Assembly: GCF_900220975.1 (NCBI RefSeq)
Contig: NZ_OBQD01000010.1
Coordinates: 186,001 to 250,000, forward strand
Length of the DNA: 64,000 bases
From: Rhizobium subbaraonis
GTDB lineage: Bacteria > Pseudomonadota > Alphaproteobacteria > Rhizobiales > Rhizobiaceae
Reading direction: 5' to 3'
A model generated the notes under the pieces. The model had not been told where the DNA came from. It ran no database searches and saw only the letters and a program-made list of their open reading frames with translations. Positions 16,091-24,467 of this stretch are shown here, one piece after another. Position 1 is the stretch's first letter, and every line of letters starts with the position of its first letter. The position numbers were made by a program, and so were the translations under genes.

Positions 16091-16658
16091 CCCGAAGCCC
16101 GGCAACGCCGCTCCGGCGCAAAAGGCTGCGACCGGGGCCTACACGCCCGCCGGCGTCTCGCCGAACCGCCGCGCGCGACACAAATACACGGTCCGGCTAT
16201 GGGCCGTCCGTCATTCCCGCTTCTTCGAGTGGTTCTACAATCGCTTTGCCGCAGCCTTTCTCCTGCTGCACCCTGTCTGGAAGCTGTTCGGCTACGATCG
16301 CGTCGAGCGCCCGGTCACCTTCGTCGAGCGCCACGTCAAGGGCTTTTTGTTCGACTGTCGCATGTGCGGCCAGTGTGCGCTGTCGTCCACGGGCATGTCG
16401 TGCCCGATGAACTGTCCCAAGCAGTTGCGCAACGGGCCCTGCGGCGGCGTGCGCGCCAACGGCAATTGCGAGGTGGAACCGGACATGCCCTGCGTCTGGG
16501 TCCAGGCCTGGAAGGGGTCGCAGAACATGGTGAGGGGAAATGCGATCATGAACGTGCAGAAGCCGGTCAACCAGTCGCTGCGCGAGACATCCTCCTGGCT
16601 GCGCGCGACCGCCGAGGCTGCGGCCGCGCGGGAAGCTGCGGCCGGAAAGGACGCCTGA
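16083..16658 (+). CDS. MetV-like cysteine-rich MTHFR partner
   Basis: A 191-residue protein corresponding to the methylenetetrahydrofolate reductase C-terminal family, the MetV subunit that pairs with MetF in acetogens. The core has eight cysteines: CRMCGQC, MSCPMNCPKQ, GPCGGVRANGNC and DMPC, likely ligands for iron-sulfur clusters or zinc. Before the core are a flexible N-terminus and a basic/aromatic stretch (HKYTVRLWAVRHSRFFEWFYN) followed by a short hydrophobic patch that could touch the membrane. It starts inside the previous gene and is followed three bases later by metF. It would carry electrons to or from MetF, allowing methyl-THF oxidation without standard NAD(P)H chemistry. Confidence 0.85.
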   Translation: MADPKPGNAAPAQKAATGAYTPAGVSPNRRARHKYTVRLWAVRHSRFFEWFYNRFAAAFLLLHPVWKLFGYDRVERPVTFVERHVKGFLFDCRMCGQCALSSTGMSCPMNCPKQLRNGPCGGVRANGNCEVEPDMPCVWVQAWKGSQNMVRGNAIMNVQKPVNQSLRETSSWLRATAEAAAAREAAAGKDA

Positions 16659-16661
16659 ACC

Positions 16662-17756
16662 ATGGCCCATATCGATGAAAACCCGCTCGGGCCCCACCTG
16701 CCGCTCGATCCCCTGCCCGGCCATTCCTCGCTCGGCCGGCTGGAGCGCGTGCTGCGGCGCGGCGAGTTCGCAGTCACCGCCGAACTGAACCCGCCCGACA
16801 GCGCCAATCCGGAGGACGTCTACGAGCGCGCGGCGATCTTCGACGGATGGGTGGACGGCATCAATGCGGTCGATGCCTCGGGCGCCAACTGCCACATGTC
16901 GTCGGTCGGCATCTGCGCGCTTCTGACCCGCATGGGCTATGCGCCGATCATGCAGATCGCCTGCCGCGACAAGAACCGCATCGCCATCCAGGGCGACGTG
17001 CTGGGTGCGGCGGCGATGGGCGTCTGCAACATCATGTGCCTGACCGGCGACGGCGTGCAGGCCGGCGACCAGCCGGGCGCCAAGCCGGTCTTCGACCTCG
17101 ACTGCATGTCGCTTCTGGAGACCGTGCGGATCATGCGCGACAACGCCAAGTTCCTCTCCGGCCGCAAGCTGACGACGCCGCCAAAGGTTTTTCTGGGCGC
17201 TGCCATCAACCCCTTCGCGCCGCCCTACGACTTCCGCCCCTACCGGCTCGCCAAGAAGATCGAGGCCGGCGCCCAGTTCGTGCAGAGCCAGTACTGCTTC
17301 GACGTGCCGATGTTCAGGGAATACATGAAGAAGGTGCGCGACCTCGGCCTGCACGAGAAATGCTATATCCTCGTCGGCGTCGGCCCGATGGCGTCGGCCA
17401 AGACCGCCCGCTGGATCCGTACCAACGTGCCCGGCATCCATATTCCCGACAGCATCATCTCCCGTCTCGAAGGCGCGCAGGACCAGAAGAAGGAAGGCAA
17501 GCAGCTCTGCATCGACATCATCAACGAGGTGAAGGAGATCGAGGGCGTGTCCGGCGTCCACGTCATGGCCTACCGCCAGGAGGAGTATGTAGCCGAGATC
17601 GTCCACGAATCCGGCGTACTTAAAGGCCGCAAGCCCTGGACGCGCGAACCTAACCCCGTCGACAGCCTCGTCGCCGAGCGCCTCGAGGAAGCGCGCGTTG
17701 GCAAGGAGCAGAACCAGCAGGAAATGGCCGAGATCGCCGCCCATCACCCGCACTGA
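16662..17756 (+). CDS. metF: Methylenetetrahydrofolate reductase, MetF type
   Basis: A 364-residue TIM-barrel flavoprotein interconverting methylene-THF and methyl-THF. Family features are FAVTAELNPPDSA at the N-terminus, NAVDASGANCHMSS, MCLTGDGVQAGDQP (the TGD segment that contacts flavin) and FVQSQYCFDVPMF. The C-terminus extends some 40 residues beyond the barrel with a charged helix. Only three bases separate it from the MetV-like gene, so the two subunits should be made together. Next to a corrinoid methyltransferase and a methyl-THF transferase, oxidation of methyl-THF is the expected direction. A housekeeping metF presumably exists elsewhere in the genome. Confidence 0.9.
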   Translation: MAHIDENPLGPHLPLDPLPGHSSLGRLERVLRRGEFAVTAELNPPDSANPEDVYERAAIFDGWVDGINAVDASGANCHMSSVGICALLTRMGYAPIMQIACRDKNRIAIQGDVLGAAAMGVCNIMCLTGDGVQAGDQPGAKPVFDLDCMSLLETVRIMRDNAKFLSGRKLTTPPKVFLGAAINPFAPPYDFRPYRLAKKIEAGAQFVQSQYCFDVPMFREYMKKVRDLGLHEKCYILVGVGPMASAKTARWIRTNVPGIHIPDSIISRLEGAQDQKKEGKQLCIDIINEVKEIEGVSGVHVMAYRQEEYVAEIVHESGVLKGRKPWTREPNPVDSLVAERLEEARVGKEQNQQEMAEIAAHHPH

Positions 17757-17836
17757 TCCAGACGGACGCCCCCCGGCAGCCGCCTTGTAACCCGACATCC
17801 CGCGCGCTACTGTCGCGCCCGACCAGAGGAAACTTC

Positions 17837-18802
17837 ATGACCCGCACCATCGTCGCCTCCGCCACCCGCGAGATCGTCATCGGCTTCGACCAGCCCTTCT
17901 GCGTCATCGGCGAGCGGATCAACCCGACGGGCCGCAAGAAGCTGGCGGCCGAGATGATCGAGGGCAATTTCGACACCGTCATCAAGGACGCGCTGGAGCA
18001 GGTCGCCGCCGGCGCCACCATGCTCGACGTCAATGCGGGCGTCACCGCCGTCAACCCGAACGAGACCGAGCCGCCGCTGCTGGTCAAGACGCTGGAGATC
18101 GTCCAGGGCCTCGTCGACGTGCCGCTGTCGATCGACAGCTCCGTCACCGCCGCGATCGAGGCAGGACTGAAGGTCGCCAAGGGCCGGCCGCTGGTCAATT
18201 CGGTCACCGGCGAGGAGGAGAAGCTGGAGGCCATCCTGCCGCTGGTGAAGAAGTATGACGTCCCCGTAGTGGCGATCTCCAACGACGAGACCGGCATCTC
18301 GATGGACCCCGACGTCCGCTTCGCCGTCGCCAAGAAGATTGTCGAGCGCGCCATGGACCACGGTATCAAGCCGCACGACATCGTCGTCGATCCGCTGGTC
18401 ATGCCGATCGGCGCGCTGGGCGATGCCGGCCGCCAGGTCTTCCAGCTGCTCTACCGTCTGCGCCACGAGCTGAAGGTCAACACCACCTGCGGGCTCTCCA
18501 ACATCTCCTTCGGCCTGCCGCACCGCCACGGCATCAATGCCGGCTTCATCCCCATGGTGATCGGCGCAGGCATGACCAGCGCGATCATGAACCCCTGCCG
18601 CCCGCAGGAGATGGAAGCCGTGCGCGCCGCCAACGTTTTGAACGGCACCGACGCCAACTGCACCAACTGGATCATGACCTATCGCGACCACAAACCGGCC
18701 GAAGCCGGTGCAGCAACCGCAGCAGCCCCTGCTCCCGCCGCCGGTGGCGGGCGCCGTGGCGGCCGTGCGGCCCGCGCCGGCGCTGGCGCTTCGAGGGAGT
18801 AA
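17837..18802 (+). CDS. Methyl-THF:corrinoid methyltransferase (MtgA/AcsE-like)
   Basis: A 321-residue pterin-binding TIM-barrel protein that moves methyl groups between a corrinoid protein and THF. Pterin-domain landmarks are CVIGERINPTGRKKL, AGATMLDVNAGVT, PLSIDSS, PLVNSVTGE and VVAISNDETG. Within the cluster it is the natural partner that unloads the methylated corrinoid protein onto THF. The ribosome-binding site is AGAGGAAAC. The last 33 residues are a low-complexity Ala/Pro then Gly/Arg tail (GGGRRGGRAARAG...SRE) not needed for the barrel, similar to tails on Bmt, the MttB-like enzyme and the corrinoid activator. The next gene begins four bases after the stop. Confidence 0.9.
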   Translation: MTRTIVASATREIVIGFDQPFCVIGERINPTGRKKLAAEMIEGNFDTVIKDALEQVAAGATMLDVNAGVTAVNPNETEPPLLVKTLEIVQGLVDVPLSIDSSVTAAIEAGLKVAKGRPLVNSVTGEEEKLEAILPLVKKYDVPVVAISNDETGISMDPDVRFAVAKKIVERAMDHGIKPHDIVVDPLVMPIGALGDAGRQVFQLLYRLRHELKVNTTCGLSNISFGLPHRHGINAGFIPMVIGAGMTSAIMNPCRPQEMEAVRAANVLNGTDANCTNWIMTYRDHKPAEAGAATAAAPAPAAGGGRRGGRAARAGAGASRE

Positions 18803-18806
18803 GCCC

Positions 18807-19154
18807 ATGACCCCGCGCCGCCTTCGCAAGGATGCTTCCACACTCTGGTTCCAGGCGCCGTTCGTCATGGCGATGCGGATACACGAGATGCAGATGGCGG
18901 CGCTGACCGGCAAGTCGCAGGATACGGTTGAAATGAACCGCATGGTGACGGAAAAGGTGATGGCCACAGCCGAAAGCGCCGTGGCCGTCAACATGGCGAT
19001 CTCGCGCGCTGCCTTCGGTGCGGCGATGCAGATGATGACCGGGGGGCGTCCCTCGGCCAAGAAGGCCGGCGAGGCGATCGCCGCAGCCGCCGTCAAGCCC
19101 TACGGAAAGCGCGTGCGCAGCAACGTCCGGCGGCTGTCGCGCAAGAAGACCTGA
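18807..19154 (+). CDS. Small Met/Ala-rich helical protein of the one-carbon operon
   Basis: A 115-residue protein with the ribosome-binding site GGGAG inside the end of the preceding gene. It is rich in Met and Ala and appears to form long amphipathic helices (FQAPFVMAMRIHEMQMAAL, VNMAISRAAFGAAMQMM), ending in a very basic stretch (GKRVRSNVRRLSRKK). The shape is like phasins or other helical coat proteins. Databases sometimes call such proteins antifreeze-like because of composition, which is not informative. Its place between MtgA and the activator suggests a structural or scaffolding part in this system. I cannot name its function. Confidence 0.75.
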   Translation: MTPRRLRKDASTLWFQAPFVMAMRIHEMQMAALTGKSQDTVEMNRMVTEKVMATAESAVAVNMAISRAAFGAAMQMMTGGRPSAKKAGEAIAAAAVKPYGKRVRSNVRRLSRKKT

Positions 19155-19316
19155 CATCCCCGGTCCCCGCACCTGCCGGTTCCCCGGAAGAATGCTGCTG
19201 GCAGATCTTTCCATGTCGGGATTTGACAATTATCACGCGATTTTAGGGTGCAGTCTGGCACCAAGGCGGGACACGTCGGCCGTTTGAGCCGCGCGCCCGG
19301 GAGGAAGACGAGAGCG

Positions 19317-21407
19317 ATGCGCATCGAAGGCACGTCCGACAACGAGAGCAACATGAGCGAAGCCGCGCAGAACGATCCCCTGCAGACCGATCCCCTCGTG
19401 CTGTTCATGCCGTCGGGCAAGCGCGGCCGCTTCCCGGTCGGCACGCCGGTGCTCGATGCCGCCCGCAAGCTTGGCGTCTATGTCGAGAGCGTCTGCGGCG
19501 GCCGGGCCACCTGCGGGCGCTGTCAGATCGAGGTGCAGGAAGGAAGCTTCGCCAAGCACAAGATCGTCTCCAGCCTCAGCCATATCTCGGAAAAGGGCCC
19601 CAAGGAGGATCGCTACGAGAAGGTGCGTGGCCTGCCCGAAGGGCGCCGCCTCTCCTGTTCCGCCCTCATCCTCGGCGATCTCGTCGTCGACGTGCCGCAG
19701 GATACCGTCGTCAACGCCCAGGTCGTGCGCAAGGCCGCCAGCGACCGCGTCATCGAGCGCAACGCCGCCGTCCAGCTCTGCTATGTCGAAGTGGACGAAC
19801 CGGACATGCACAAGCCGCTCGGGGACCTCGACCGGCTCAAGGTCATGCTGGAGAAGGACTGGGGCTGGAAGGACCTTTTGATCGCCCCCTACCTCATCCC
19901 GCAGGTGCAGCAGATCTTGCGCAAGGGCAACTGGGGCGTCACTGCCGCCATCCACCGCGACATGGACTCATCGCGCCCCTTCATCATCGGCCTCTGGCCG
20001 GGGCTGAAGAACGAGGCCTACGGGATTGCCTGCGACATCGGCTCGACGACGATCGCGATGCACCTCGTCTCGCTCCTGTCCGGCCGCATCGTCGCATCGT
20101 CCGGTACATCGAACCCGCAGATCCGCTTCGGCGAGGACCTGATGAGCCGGGTCTCCTATGTCATGATGAACCCGGACGGCCGGGAAGCGATGACGAAGGC
20201 GGTGCGCGAGGCGGTGAATGGCCTGATCGGCAAGGTCTGCAATGAAGGCGGCGTCGACCGCCACGACATCCTCGACATGGTGTTCGTCGCAAACCCGATC
20301 ATGCACCACCTGTTCCTCGGCATAGACCCGACCGAACTCGGCCAGGCGCCGTTCGCACTCGCCGTCTCCGGCGCGCTGCAGTATTGGGCCAACGACCTCG
20401 ACATCGACGTCAACCGCGGCGCCCGTGTGTACCTGCTGCCCTGCATTGCCGGCCATGTCGGCGCGGACGCGGCCGGCGCGACGCTGTCCGAAGGCCCCTA
20501 CCGGCAGGACCGGATGATGCTGCTGGTCGACGTCGGCACCAATGCCGAGATCGTGCTCGGCAACAAGGCCCGCGTCGTCGCCGCCTCCTCGCCGACCGGG
20601 CCCGCCTTCGAGGGTGCGGAGATTTCCTCCGGCCAGCGCGCCGCCCCCGGCGCGATCGAGCGCGTGCGCATCGACCCCGAGACGCTGGAGCCGCGCTTCC
20701 GCGTGATCGGCGTCGAGCAATGGTCTAACGAGGAAGGCTTTGCCGAAGAGGCCGCAAAGGTCGGCGTCACCGGCATCTGCGGCTCGGCGATCATCGAGGT
20801 CGTTGCCGAGATGTACCTCTCCGGCATCATCTCGGAGGACGGCGTCGTCGATGGTGCGATGGCGGCAAAGAGCCCGCGCATCATCGCCAACGGCCGCACC
20901 TTCTCCTACCTGCTGCACGACGGCGCACAGCGCATCACCGTGACGCAGAACGACATCCGCGCCATCCAGCTCGCCAAGGCCGCCCTCTACGCCGGCATCA
21001 AGCTCCTCATGGAAAAGCAGGGCGTCGACCATGTCGACACCATCCGCTTCGCCGGCGCCTTCGGCTCGTTCATCGATCCGAAATACGCCATGGTGCTGGG
21101 GCTGATCCCCGACTGCGACCTTTCCGAGGTCAAGGCGGTCGGCAATGCTGCGGGAACGGGCGCGCTGATGGCGCTGCTCAACCGCGGCCATCGCCGCGAG
21201 ATCGAACAGGTGGTCGGCCGGATCGAGAAGATCGAGACGGCGCTGGAGGGCAATTTCCAGCAGCTCTTCGTGAACGCCATGGCGATGCCGAACAAGGTCG
21301 ACGCCTTCCCGAACCTAGCGACCGTCGTCACCCTGCCCGAACGCAAGACCGTCTCTGACGATGGCGGCGAAGGCGGTGGCCGTCGCAGGCGCCGCAGCCG
21401 CGAGTAG
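19317..21407 (+). CDS. Reductive activator of corrinoid proteins (ferredoxin + ASKHA)
   Basis: A protein of about 696 residues that would use ATP to reduce inactive Co(II) corrinoid back to Co(I). The N-terminal 100 residues form a plant-type [2Fe-2S] ferredoxin: ESVCGGRATCGRC and a fourth Cys in RRLSCSAL. The ASKHA ATPase domain follows, with ACDIGSTTIAMHLV, LLVDVGTNAEIVLG and GAEISSGQ. This is the RACo-type activator architecture (DUF4445 C-terminus). The ATG at 19317 follows GGGAGGAAG; GTG at 19248 and ATG at 19353 are alternatives. The last residues (GGEGGGRRRRRSRE) are an Arg/Gly tail that matches the tail of the MtgA-like protein. Confidence 0.92.
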   Translation: MRIEGTSDNESNMSEAAQNDPLQTDPLVLFMPSGKRGRFPVGTPVLDAARKLGVYVESVCGGRATCGRCQIEVQEGSFAKHKIVSSLSHISEKGPKEDRYEKVRGLPEGRRLSCSALILGDLVVDVPQDTVVNAQVVRKAASDRVIERNAAVQLCYVEVDEPDMHKPLGDLDRLKVMLEKDWGWKDLLIAPYLIPQVQQILRKGNWGVTAAIHRDMDSSRPFIIGLWPGLKNEAYGIACDIGSTTIAMHLVSLLSGRIVASSGTSNPQIRFGEDLMSRVSYVMMNPDGREAMTKAVREAVNGLIGKVCNEGGVDRHDILDMVFVANPIMHHLFLGIDPTELGQAPFALAVSGALQYWANDLDIDVNRGARVYLLPCIAGHVGADAAGATLSEGPYRQDRMMLLVDVGTNAEIVLGNKARVVAASSPTGPAFEGAEISSGQRAAPGAIERVRIDPETLEPRFRVIGVEQWSNEEGFAEEAAKVGVTGICGSAIIEVVAEMYLSGIISEDGVVDGAMAAKSPRIIANGRTFSYLLHDGAQRITVTQNDIRAIQLAKAALYAGIKLLMEKQGVDHVDTIRFAGAFGSFIDPKYAMVLGLIPDCDLSEVKAVGNAAGTGALMALLNRGHRREIEQVVGRIEKIETALEGNFQQLFVNAMAMPNKVDAFPNLATVVTLPERKTVSDDGGEGGGRRRRRSRE

Positions 21408-21445
21408 CAGCGTTTCGCGCCGGATAAATTCCCGTTTCACCAAAC

Positions 21446-21469
21446 CGTGATCGCACGATCGTGATCACG
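21446..21469. promoter_or_regulatory. Nested palindrome upstream of P-type ATPase
   Basis: CGTGATC (21446-21452) is repeated inverted as GATCACG (21463-21469), and the bases between contain the perfect palindrome CACGATCGTG (21454-21463), which overlaps the right arm. Two overlapping dyads of this kind usually mark protein binding. It lies about 140 bases before the ATPase start and just upstream of the FNR-like box. Confidence 0.45.
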
Positions 21470-21489
21470 CAAGTGTTTGCGCCACGTCC

Positions 21490-21503
21490 TTGACGTGCGT
21501 CAA
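21490..21503. promoter_or_regulatory. FNR/FixK-type box
   Basis: TTGAC-GTGC-GTCAA fits the 14-bp dyad of the CRP/FNR family, close to the rhizobial anaerobox TTGAT-N4-ATCAA, with six-base arms that pair perfectly. Its centre is about 113 bases before the ATPase start, leaving room for a promoter at the usual -41.5 position and a 70-base leader. It suggests oxygen-dependent control by FixK or FnrN. Confidence 0.6.
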
Positions 21504-21609
21504 ACGTCTTCCGCTACACTCGTGTTACGCGCCGAACCGTCGCTGTCCTGTCGTGGCTCCCTGGACAGGACGCGTCCGACGGAAGCCTGCTGCACGGAGA
21601 AGAACCGGG

Positions 21610-24354
21610 ATGAATCTTCGCACGGCCGCCGAAGGCGGAATTCCAGCCGATGAAGACAAGCAGATCCCATCGTGGCACGCGCTCTCGACCGCCGCAGTGT
21701 TCGCACAACTGCAGACAAGTGACGAAGGGCTCGATCCGCAGGAGGCAGGGCGGCGTCTTGAGTGCTACGGCCCGAACGAACTGCCTGCCCCGCCGCCGCG
21801 CCATCCGCTGCTCCGTTTCCTCGCCCAGTTCAACAATACGCTGATCTATTTTCTGCTTTCTGCCGCCGTGCTGGCGGCGATCGTCGGCCATGTGATCGAT
21901 GCCTCCGTCATCGTCGGCGTCGTTCTCGTCAACGCCGTGGTCGGCTTCATCCAGGAGGGGCGCGCCGAACAGGCGCTCAACGCCATCCGCGACATGATCG
22001 CGCCGCATGCCCGCGTGTTGCGCGCAGACCGCCAGCACGACATCGACGCGCGCGCCATCGTGCCCGGAGACGTCGTCATGCTGGAGGCCGGCGACATGGT
22101 GCCAGCCGATCTGCGCATCGTGCGCGCCCGCAATCTTCTGGTGAACGAGGCGATCCTGACCGGAGAATCGCTCCCCGCGGGCAAACGCGAGGAGCCGGCC
22201 CCGCGCGGGGCTCCTCTGGGCGATCGACACAGCATGCTCTTTTCCGGCACGCTGCTCGCCTCCGGGCAGGCGACCGGCATTGCAGTGGCAACCGGCGCCG
22301 AGACGGAGATCGGCCGAATCTCCGCCCTGATCGGCGAAGTCCAGACGCTGGAAACCCCACTCCTGCGGCAGATCAACAGCTTCGGACGGTTCTTCACCTA
22401 TTTCGCGCTCGCGATCGCCGTCGCACTCATGGCCCTTGCCATGCTGGTTCACGACTATCCCTGGGTCGATGCCCTGATGATCGTGGTGGCGCTCGCGGTC
22501 GGCGTGGTGCCCGAGGGCCTGCCGGCCGTGATCACCATCACCCTTGCGATCGGCGTCCAGCGGATGGCGCGGCGCAACGCCGTCGTGCGCCGCCTTCCCG
22601 CCGTCGAAACGCTGGGCGCCGTCTCGGTCATCTGCTCCGACAAGACCGGAACCCTGACCAAGAACGAGATGACCGCCCGCAGGATCGCAACCGCCGACCG
22701 CGAAACGCTGGTGACGGGCGCCGGCTATTCCCCGGACGGTCGCATCGAGACCATGGAGGATGGCGTTGCCCCGGCAGAAACGCTTCTTGTGCGCTCCGCA
22801 CTCCTCTGCAACGACGCCGAACTGGTCGAGGCGGCGGAGCGCTGGAACGTTCTGGGCGACCCGATGGAAGGCGCGCTGGTCACGCTCGCCATGAAGGCCG
22901 GGCTTCACCCGGAAGCGGAGCGGGAACGCTTCGCCCGCATCGACGAGATACCCTTCGACGCCCAGCATCGCTTCATGGCGACGCTCAACCGTGAGCTCGA
23001 CGGCGACAGCCGCATCTTCGTCAAGGGCGCCCCGGAGCGCGTGCTTGCCATGTGCGCCGGCCAGATATCAGGCGAGCATGGTGGCACCGATGCCGCCGTG
23101 GACGCCGAATACTGGCGCAGGCGCATCGCGGCAGCAGCAGCCAACGGCGAGCGCGTGCTTGGATTCGCCACGGCAAGGGCGCCCGCAACGCTGGAAAGAC
23201 TTGGCTTTCGCGACGTGGAGACCGGGCTGACATTCCTCGGCATCGTGGGCTTCATCGACCCACCACGCGAGGAGGCCATCGCCGCTGTCGCCGACTGCCG
23301 TTCCGCCGGCATCGCGGTCAAGATGATCACGGGCGATCATGTCGACACCGCCGTCGCGATCGCCCGTCAACTGGCGATTGCGGATGATCCCAGGGCGATG
23401 ACGGGTGCCGAGGTCGACCGGATCTCCGACCATGACCTCGGGGCCGTCGTAGAAGGGACGAGCGTCTTCGCGCGTACCAGCCCAGAGCACAAGCTGAGGA
23501 TCGTCCGCGCATTGCAGCAGAACGGCCGCGTGGTTGCGATGACCGGCGATGGCGTCAACGACGCCCCCTCGCTCAAGCAGGCCGACGTCGGCATCGCCAT
23601 GGGGCGCAAGGGCACGGAAGCCGCCAAGGAAGCCGCGCAGATGGTGCTGGTGGACGACAACTTCGCCTCCATCGTCGCTGCAGTGAAAGAGGGCCGCACC
23701 GTCTTCGACAATATCCGCAAGGTGATTTCCTGGACGCTGCCGACCAACGGCGGCGAATCCTTCTGCGTCGTGCTCGCGATCGTCTTCGGGCTGGCCCTAC
23801 CGATGACGCCGGTGCAGATCCTGTGGATCAACATGATCCTGACAGTGACGCTGGGACTGGTGCTGGCCTTCGAGCCGGCGGAGCCCAACGTGATGCAGCG
23901 GCCGCCGCGCGAGCGCGACGCGCCGCTGGTCGGCCCGTTCCTCGCCTGGCGGATCCTGTTCGTCTCCATCCTGTTCACGATCGGCGTCTTCGGCATCTAT
24001 GACTATGCGATGCGCAGCGGCCTTGGCGAACCGGTGGCACGCACCATGGTCGTCAATACGCTGGTGGTGATGGAGATCTTCTATCTCTTCAATGTGCGCT
24101 ACCTGCACATGACGTCGTTCAGCCCCAGGGGCGTGCTCGGCACCCCGTCCGTCTTGCTCGCCCTCGTCGTCGTCGTGGCGGGCCAGTTCGCCTTCACCTA
24201 TGCGCCTTTCATGCACGCGCTGTTCGGCAGCGCGCCGGTGGCATTCTTCGACGGCCTGATCATCGTCGCGATCGGCATCGTCCTGATGGGCATTCTGGAA
24301 GGGGAAAAGGCGTTGATGCGGCGCTTCGGCCCGCTTCGCAAGGCGAATGGCTGA
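21610..24354 (+). CDS. P-type cation-transporting ATPase (P2 class)
   Basis: A 914-residue membrane pump of the calcium/sodium ATPase class. The N-terminal cation-ATPase domain (WHALSTAAVFAQLQTSDEGL) is followed by TM segments, the actuator motif TGES, the M4 motif VVPEGLPAVITI, the phosphorylation site CSDKTGTLTKNE, the hinge TGDGVNDAPSLKQAD and six C-terminal membrane helices. No N-terminal heavy-metal domain or CPC motif is present, so a copper/FixI-type role is excluded; Ca2+, Mn2+ or Na+/K+ are possible. The start ATG follows GGAGAAG. The FNR-like box upstream suggests induction at low oxygen. The longer upstream frame is rejected because it covers the promoter elements. Confidence 0.92.
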   Translation: MNLRTAAEGGIPADEDKQIPSWHALSTAAVFAQLQTSDEGLDPQEAGRRLECYGPNELPAPPPRHPLLRFLAQFNNTLIYFLLSAAVLAAIVGHVIDASVIVGVVLVNAVVGFIQEGRAEQALNAIRDMIAPHARVLRADRQHDIDARAIVPGDVVMLEAGDMVPADLRIVRARNLLVNEAILTGESLPAGKREEPAPRGAPLGDRHSMLFSGTLLASGQATGIAVATGAETEIGRISALIGEVQTLETPLLRQINSFGRFFTYFALAIAVALMALAMLVHDYPWVDALMIVVALAVGVVPEGLPAVITITLAIGVQRMARRNAVVRRLPAVETLGAVSVICSDKTGTLTKNEMTARRIATADRETLVTGAGYSPDGRIETMEDGVAPAETLLVRSALLCNDAELVEAAERWNVLGDPMEGALVTLAMKAGLHPEAERERFARIDEIPFDAQHRFMATLNRELDGDSRIFVKGAPERVLAMCAGQISGEHGGTDAAVDAEYWRRRIAAAAANGERVLGFATARAPATLERLGFRDVETGLTFLGIVGFIDPPREEAIAAVADCRSAGIAVKMITGDHVDTAVAIARQLAIADDPRAMTGAEVDRISDHDLGAVVEGTSVFARTSPEHKLRIVRALQQNGRVVAMTGDGVNDAPSLKQADVGIAMGRKGTEAAKEAAQMVLVDDNFASIVAAVKEGRTVFDNIRKVISWTLPTNGGESFCVVLAIVFGLALPMTPVQILWINMILTVTLGLVLAFEPAEPNVMQRPPRERDAPLVGPFLAWRILFVSILFTIGVFGIYDYAMRSGLGEPVARTMVVNTLVVMEIFYLFNVRYLHMTSFSPRGVLGTPSVLLALVVVVAGQFAFTYAPFMHALFGSAPVAFFDGLIIVAIGIVLMGILEGEKALMRRFGPLRKANG

Positions 24355-24467
24355 TCGGCCCTCAAAGCCGGATCGACCTGCTGGCGGTGCGGGTCAAAGC
24401 GTTGTAAGCGGATTTGTCGGCGAATTCACAGTCCCCGCCCCATTCCCGGTTTTCAGGAAGAAACGTC

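Noticed and set aside
16197-17798. A 533-codon minus-strand frame
   Set aside because: Antisense to the MetV-like gene and metF; no motifs, His/Asp/Arg-rich mirror composition.
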